This document shows, piece by piece, positions 60,493 to 64,000 of a DNA stretch of 64,000 nucleotides. The stretch comes from Hansschlegelia plantiphila (GTDB taxonomy: Bacteria; Pseudomonadota; Alphaproteobacteria; Rhizobiales; Methylopilaceae). The stretch spans positions 446,979-510,978 of the forward strand of contig NZ_BSFI01000007.1 in the NCBI RefSeq assembly GCF_027922265.1, given 5' to 3'. How positions within the stretch are numbered: position 1 is the stretch's first letter; each line of letters starts with the position of its first letter. Under the pieces are notes generated by a model. It worked only from the letters and a program-made list of their open reading frames with translations, had not been told where the DNA came from and searched no databases. The position numbers were made by a program, and so were the translations under genes.

Positions 60493-60571
60493 GCAAGCAT
60501 TATCCCGATGACAGGGGATGCATGCTTGCACCTCTGAGGCAAGCATGCCAGCATTCACTATCGGCAAGCAT
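60493..60571. repeat. Four GCAAGCAT octamers upstream of the P63C gene
   Basis: Direct copies at 60493-60500, 60539-60546 and 60564-60571 and an inverted copy (ATGCTTGC) at 60522-60529 lie within 80 bp. The last copy abuts the GGGAGG ribosome-binding site of the following gene. The array looks like an operator or translation-control region. Three of the copies share the longer form GGCAAGCAT. Confidence 0.6.
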
Positions 60572-60582
60572 GGGAGGTCGAC

Positions 60583-61593
60583 ATGCCTACGGGTTCGAGC
60601 AAAGGCGGTAGGGCCCGAGCAGCGAAGCTCTCGTCAGAACAGCGGCGCGACATAGCCAAAGCCGCTGCGCAAGCGCGGTGGGATCGGATCAAGAATCCTT
60701 CCGGCCTTCCAGAGGCGGATAGCGACGGCGTGCTGAAAATTGGCGAGGTTTCCCTTGAGGTTTACCGCCTCAAGGATGGTCGGCGAGTGATTAGCAAAAG
60801 AGCCATGGCGGCCGCCCTTGGACTGCAGTCTCAGGGCGGCAACGCCTTCATGCGGACCATGAGCCGCAAAGGGCTACGATCCGGTTTGACCCAAAAACTG
60901 CTATTTAGGATCGAAAACCCTATACACTTCAGAGGGTTGGGGACGGATTTGGCAGACGGGTACGACGTGGAGGATCTGATTGAGGTATGCGACGCCCTGA
61001 TCGTCGCCAGGAATGAAAAACGCCTTCACCCTTCTCAGTCTTTCCTAGCTCAACAGGCGGAAATTATCGTTCGTTCCTGCGCTAAGATCGGCATTATCGC
61101 GCTGGTGGACGAAGCTGTAGGCTATGTTGACCGTCGAAAAGACGAATATCGCAAACTGTTCGATACATTTGTAAGCGGCGAAGTTCGGCAGTGGGGCAAG
61201 GAATACCCGCCGAAGTTCTTTGATATGATTTATGCACTATATGGGCTGAAGAGATCTGATCCAAATCAAACGAGGCACCCTCAGTTCTTCGGCCATTTTA
61301 TCCGGCGCTTCGTATATTTCCCTTTGGCGCATAGCCGAGGCGCAATATTAGAGATGCTTGATGAGAAGAATCCGGTCGTCTATGCGGGCGGAGGACGTCG
61401 ATATAAGCTTTTTCAGTTCCTCTCGGATGAGATCGGAATAGACGCACTCCGTCAGCATCTGTGGCAAACAATCGGCATCGGCTCCGCGGCACGTGATCGA
61501 GGGCAATTTGAGCGAGCATTCTATCGAGCTTTCCCAGAAAGTGTGCCTCTCCATCATCAATGGGATTTACTCAACGATCTTAGCGACGGCTGA
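60583..61593 (+). CDS. P63C domain-containing protein
   Basis: 336 residues. A basic Ala/Lys-rich start (KLSSEQRRDIAKAAAQARWD) is followed by a middle domain (ISKRAMAAALGLQSQGGNAF; VEDLIEVCDALIVARNEKRL) and the P63C domain near residues 205-275: KEYPPKFFDMIYALYGLKRS, HPQFFGHFIRRFVYFPLAHS, ILEMLDEKNPVV. P63C proteins are phage- and mobile-element-associated, sometimes with antirepressor-like or defence context; the activity is unknown. GC content is lower than the phage head genes. The ATG has a strong GGGAGG site. Confidence 0.75.
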   Translation: MPTGSSKGGRARAAKLSSEQRRDIAKAAAQARWDRIKNPSGLPEADSDGVLKIGEVSLEVYRLKDGRRVISKRAMAAALGLQSQGGNAFMRTMSRKGLRSGLTQKLLFRIENPIHFRGLGTDLADGYDVEDLIEVCDALIVARNEKRLHPSQSFLAQQAEIIVRSCAKIGIIALVDEAVGYVDRRKDEYRKLFDTFVSGEVRQWGKEYPPKFFDMIYALYGLKRSDPNQTRHPQFFGHFIRRFVYFPLAHSRGAILEMLDEKNPVVYAGGGRRYKLFQFLSDEIGIDALRQHLWQTIGIGSAARDRGQFERAFYRAFPESVPLHHQWDLLNDLSDG

Positions 61594-61652
61594 CGATCTG
61601 GGGCGAGGCAGGACTGTCAGCTACTGGACAGATGCGCAATACAGACGGATAC

Positions 61653-62687
61653 CTAAGCCATCGCCAGCCACCCTTTGTCGTTCAGCGTGTTGAAGGCAAT
61701 ACCGAGTTGCCTCGGGGTGAAGTGCCTCTTGCGTTCATTCCACGAATAGACCGCTTCCACCGCCTTTTGCGGATCATCGACGCCTTCGTGGGCGGCAACC
61801 CAATGGACCGTCGCCAACAACTCGAGCCCGAACGGCGACTCGAACCCGTCGACCAGCTCACCGACGCGTCCGAAGCGGCCGATCGTCTCGTCACGACCGA
61901 CCAGGAAGGCCTCGGCTTCCCGAATGGCCCCTGGAACAAGCTCAACCTGCTTTTCCGGGATGTCGCCTCCGTCGGCATACCCAGAGAGCAGGTGACCCTC
62001 AATCGCGCTCAGCACGTGCCGGAGGTTCTCGGCATACGGACCATAATGGCCCTTCGCGTATTTCAGCCGAAGCGGCTCGCCCGCCACCTGCATGAAGTAC
62101 ATGAGCTTATGGATCTCGAGCAAAGACACGAATGGGTCCATCAGGCCGGCTAGGTAGCGGTTCGTCAGCGCAACCAAGGCCGCCCTTCCTGGCGTCATAT
62201 TCGGCACTTCGCGGGACTTCGTCTTGACGGGCGCCGCTGTAGGCTCGAACAGCAGGATTTCGACGTCATTGATCCCGCCGAGGGCTTCGATGATGCGTGG
62301 ACGTACATCACCCCAGTCCAGACCGCCGAGGCCGCTCCCCAGCGGCGGGATGGCGATCGACCTAATCTTGCGGTCACGTATCTCCGACGCGAGCGCAGCA
62401 AGGCCTGACTCGATGTCCTCCATTCGGCTCTTGCCGCGCCAGTGGCGTTTGGTCGGAAAATTGATGACGTAGCGAGGGTTGTTCACCGTCATGCGGTCGT
62501 AGACGAACATCCGCCCAGGCTGAACCATGCCGGCCTTGCAAGCCTCGGCGTAAGCTTTGAAGTTGTTTGGGAATGCGTTCTTGAACTGCAGCGCGACGCC
62601 GCGTCCCATGATGCCCACGCAGTTGACCGTGTTGACGAGCGCCTCGGCGTCGGCGGTCAGGATGTCTCCGGTGGTGAAGCTGATCAT
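61653..62687 (-). CDS. darG: DarG: macrodomain antitoxin, DNA ADP-ribosylglycohydrolase
   Basis: 344 residues from the ATG at 62685-62687; the longer frame to 62753 lies within darT. The macrodomain (about 1-155) has TGDILTADAEALVNTVNCVG, IMGRGVALQFKNAFPNNFKA and IPPLGSGLGGLDWGDVRPRI. The C-terminal domain (about 165-344), with VALTNRYLAGLMDPFVSLLE IHKLMYFMQ and KGHYGPYAENLRHVLSAIEG, is the usual DarG partner domain that binds DarT. DarG removes ADP-ribose from thymidine in DNA. It follows darT with a 13-bp gap. Confidence 0.92.
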   Translation of the reverse strand: MISFTTGDILTADAEALVNTVNCVGIMGRGVALQFKNAFPNNFKAYAEACKAGMVQPGRMFVYDRMTVNNPRYVINFPTKRHWRGKSRMEDIESGLAALASEIRDRKIRSIAIPPLGSGLGGLDWGDVRPRIIEALGGINDVEILLFEPTAAPVKTKSREVPNMTPGRAALVALTNRYLAGLMDPFVSLLEIHKLMYFMQVAGEPLRLKYAKGHYGPYAENLRHVLSAIEGHLLSGYADGGDIPEKQVELVPGAIREAEAFLVGRDETIGRFGRVGELVDGFESPFGLELLATVHWVAAHEGVDDPQKAVEAVYSWNERKRHFTPRQLGIAFNTLNDKGWLAMA

Positions 62688-62700
62688 TGCGGTCGGTCCA

Positions 62701-63345
62701 TCAGTAGTACCATTCGCGCCTGATCTCGACCGGAGGCCGGTGCGCGGCACCACGCAAGGTGTTCGCTACCTGCTGAGCAACCGCACTGGAATAGACGCCG
62801 ATTCGGCGCACGAGGTGCCATGGGAAACTCCGTTCCATCAGAAATTCGGCCTGCTTGCCTTCTTTGATCTCCGAGTCCCGGAAGTTGCCAGCGGCTATCG
62901 CGTCCCAATTAATGTCGCCGAGATCGGCTAGGTCGTCTCGGTCGTCGAAGTAGGAAGATCCGGCGTTCGACAGCGTGAAAGCCCATCGCCGGTCCTTCGC
63001 CCCTGCCCATTCGACAGCTTCCTGGAGGTCTGCTTCAAGCGTGACGATTGGGGCCTGGCCGCCGCGGTAGCTTAGCTCCGGATGGTTCGCCATAGATATG
63101 ATGTAGAGCATGATCGACCGGGGGCAGAAGTAGAACGGTGCACAATCGCCGACAGCCAGATCGGGGTGGCTGTCGAGCTTGGTCCGGAGCCGCCGCGCCT
63201 TGATGCCGCTCATGCCAATGGTCGTACCAGGCGAAGCTCGTGCAATTACCTCGGCGTCCGACCAAATCCGGCCATCCAGCACGATCGACGCCAGCCGATC
63301 GACATGCACGATGTGGTAGATCTTGGGGCGCGCCGGGACGGCCAT
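62701..63345 (-). CDS. darT: DarT: ssDNA thymidine ADP-ribosyltransferase toxin
   Basis: 214 residues. NAD-site motifs are PKIYHIVHVDRLASIVLDGR IW, the GMSGIKARRLRTKL segment, and APFYFCPRSIMLYIISMANH. The catalytic Glu is in KQAEFLMERSFPWHLVRRIG (Glu167 by position), followed by VYSSAVAQQV. DarT modifies thymidine on single-stranded DNA, stalling replication, and acts in anti-phage defence when released from DarG. It starts 2 bp after the XRE gene, forming a three-gene operon XRE-darT-darG. Confidence 0.93.
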   Translation of the reverse strand: MAVPARPKIYHIVHVDRLASIVLDGRIWSDAEVIARASPGTTIGMSGIKARRLRTKLDSHPDLAVGDCAPFYFCPRSIMLYIISMANHPELSYRGGQAPIVTLEADLQEAVEWAGAKDRRWAFTLSNAGSSYFDDRDDLADLGDINWDAIAAGNFRDSEIKEGKQAEFLMERSFPWHLVRRIGVYSSAVAQQVANTLRGAAHRPPVEIRREWYY

Positions 63346-63347
63346 TC

Positions 63348-63584
63348 CTACATACCTGCCTTCTTCAGTCGAACACCCGGCCCCTCGCCGTTCTCGGCGA
63401 CAAAGATGACGCCGGCGGTTTCGAGAGCCTTGCGGATCGCTGTTAGCGTCGATGCTTTCGGATCGGCCGTCCCGCGCTCGATGTTATTCAGTGCAGTGGT
63501 CGAGAGCCCCGCGGCTGCCGCTAGGGCAGCCTGCGTGAGGCCAAGCATCGCGCGTGCGCCGCGTATCTGTTGAGGCGTGATCAT
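63348..63584 (-). CDS. XRE-family HTH regulator of the darTG operon
   Basis: 78 residues. The HTH reads QQIRGARAMLGLTQAALAAA then AGLSTTALNNIERGTADPKA, followed by STLTAIRKALETAGVIFVAE. Proteins of this size with a VIFV-ENGEGPGVRLKK ending are common autoregulators of toxin-antitoxin or phage modules. It is the first gene of the darT-darG operon and diverges from an S24-like gene across 107 bp carrying two matching dyads. Confidence 0.88.
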   Translation of the reverse strand: MITPQQIRGARAMLGLTQAALAAAAGLSTTALNNIERGTADPKASTLTAIRKALETAGVIFVAENGEGPGVRLKKAGM

Positions 63585-63600
63585 GCGCCTCTTGTACGCT

Positions 63601-63679
63601 GCGCTTGATTTTTCCTCAAGCGCGCTTGACGTCCACTGAAGTTACATTTAACTCAAGCCTACTTGATTATTTCTCAAGT
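63601..63679. promoter_or_regulatory. Two matching operator dyads, CTTGA-N7-TCAAG
   Basis: The first is GCGCTTGA (63601-63608), a 7-base spacer and TCAAGCGC (63616-63623). The second is ACTTGA (63661-63666), a 7-base spacer and TCAAGT (63674-63679). Additional half sites (GCGCTTGAC at 63622-63630, CTCAAG near 63652) lie between. The paired spacing and divergent placement suggest binding by the XRE protein to control both directions. Confidence 0.65.
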
Positions 63680-63691
63680 GGAGGCTTTTAG

Positions 63692-64000
63692 ATGCCGAAA
63701 CACAGCGTTCCGGCCCCGGCCGCGGGCGGAGCTATGCCCGCCGCAGCCCAGACCGAGTACCGCGCGCTGACGATCTACAGCGCGCCGCCGACCGGCTGCA
63801 TCGTCTTTCCGGTGACGCGAAACGGTTTCGAGCCGCACCTCCGACTCGGCGAGATCGCGATCGTCGATTCCGGAGACCGCGAGCTGCAGAACGGTGAGCT
63901 CTACGTCATCCGCTGGAACCATCCCCTTGAACCGGATGGCATTAAGGCGCTCGTCCAGATATGGCCGCGGACTCATCGCGGGACCGACGGCAACAGCTTT
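63692..64000 (+). CDS. S24/LexA-like peptidase-fold protein, C-terminus cut by window edge
   Basis: 103 residues to the window end without a stop, from the ATG at 63692 with GTGGAGG upstream. After a low-complexity start (MPKHSVPAPAAGGAMPAAAQ), the part VTRNGFEPHLRLGEIAIVDS GDRELQNGELYVIRW resembles the strand pattern of S24 peptidases (where G-D-x-x-x-V/I-x-D and GxxYxI occur). No HTH precedes it, unlike a normal phage repressor. The continuation lies outside the window. Confidence 0.55.
   Translation, partial: MPKHSVPAPAAGGAMPAAAQTEYRALTIYSAPPTGCIVFPVTRNGFEPHLRLGEIAIVDSGDRELQNGELYVIRWNHPLEPDGIKALVQIWPRTHRGTDGNSF

Noticed and set aside
60296-60496. 66-codon minus-strand frame overlapping the HEPN gene start as ATGA
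   Set aside because: The overlap is suggestive, but the sequence is Arg/Pro-rich with no domain and it crosses the P63C control region; kept only as a note.
1-64000. tRNA genes, rRNA genes, CRISPR arrays and complete insertion sequences
   Set aside because: Scanning for the T-loop consensus, regularly spaced repeats and transposase motifs found nothing convincing on either strand.

Overview
The window is a high-GC alphaproteobacterial chromosome segment, most likely order Hyphomicrobiales (Rhizobiales). The evidence is a MucR/Ros regulator, a Rhizobiales-type Tat-exported beta-helix protein, D-glutamate catabolism genes dgcN/dgcA, a UrtABCDE plus urease locus, an Mla/MCE lipid transporter with a fused STAS domain, and CTTGAC-N17-CTATAT-like promoters. 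No rRNA, tRNA, CRISPR array or intact insertion sequence was seen.

Layout. 1-1.7 kb: dgcA (cut by the window edge) and dgcN. 1.8-6 kb: an MCE/Mla-type lipid ABC transporter with its auxiliary lipoprotein. 6-16 kb: core genes, namely two rRNA methyltransferases, an exported beta-helix protein, an outer-membrane channel-like protein, Fe superoxide dismutase, a proline/alanine-rich membrane protein, oligopeptidase B and mucR. 16.1-28.2 kb: one long minus-strand operon, urtABCDE-ureD-ureAB-ureC-ureE-ureF-ureG, headed by a sigma-54-type promoter, as expected for nitrogen-regulated urea scavenging. Two AT-rich foreign-looking genes sit exactly at gene junctions of this operon, and one of them (uracil-DNA-glycosylase-like) reads in frame into ureE. 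Palindromic elements or hairpins occupy four further junctions.

28.3-41.5 kb: cytochrome P450, an esterase/ring-cleaving dioxygenase pair, a cation-diffusion exporter, an ABC transporter with a two-component flavin monooxygenase controlled by a divergent TetR gene over a perfect operator dyad, slyX, trhO and ilvD. 42-50.6 kb: a lower-GC surface-polymer island holding two related methyltransferase modules (one fused to a LicD domain), a second LicD protein, a glycosyltransferase, a CDP-glycerol glycerophosphotransferase-like protein and an FkbM methyltransferase. This suggests a phosphodiester (teichoic-acid-like) surface glycan.

About 50.9 kb to the window end: a decayed HK97-type prophage. 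The head module is recognisable (HNH, terminase, portal, protease, capsid, connector), but terminase and portal carry frame disruptions and the head-closure gene is cut after a few codons, with all tail genes missing. In their place is an accessory, defence-like zone: a HEPN/AbiU2-like protein, a P63C-domain protein with repeated operator-like octamers, and an XRE-DarT-DarG ADP-ribosylation toxin-antitoxin operon whose regulator gene is divergent from an S24-like gene over two matching CTTGA-N7-TCAAG dyads. A 4-fold beta flower protein gene sits inverted in the early phage region.
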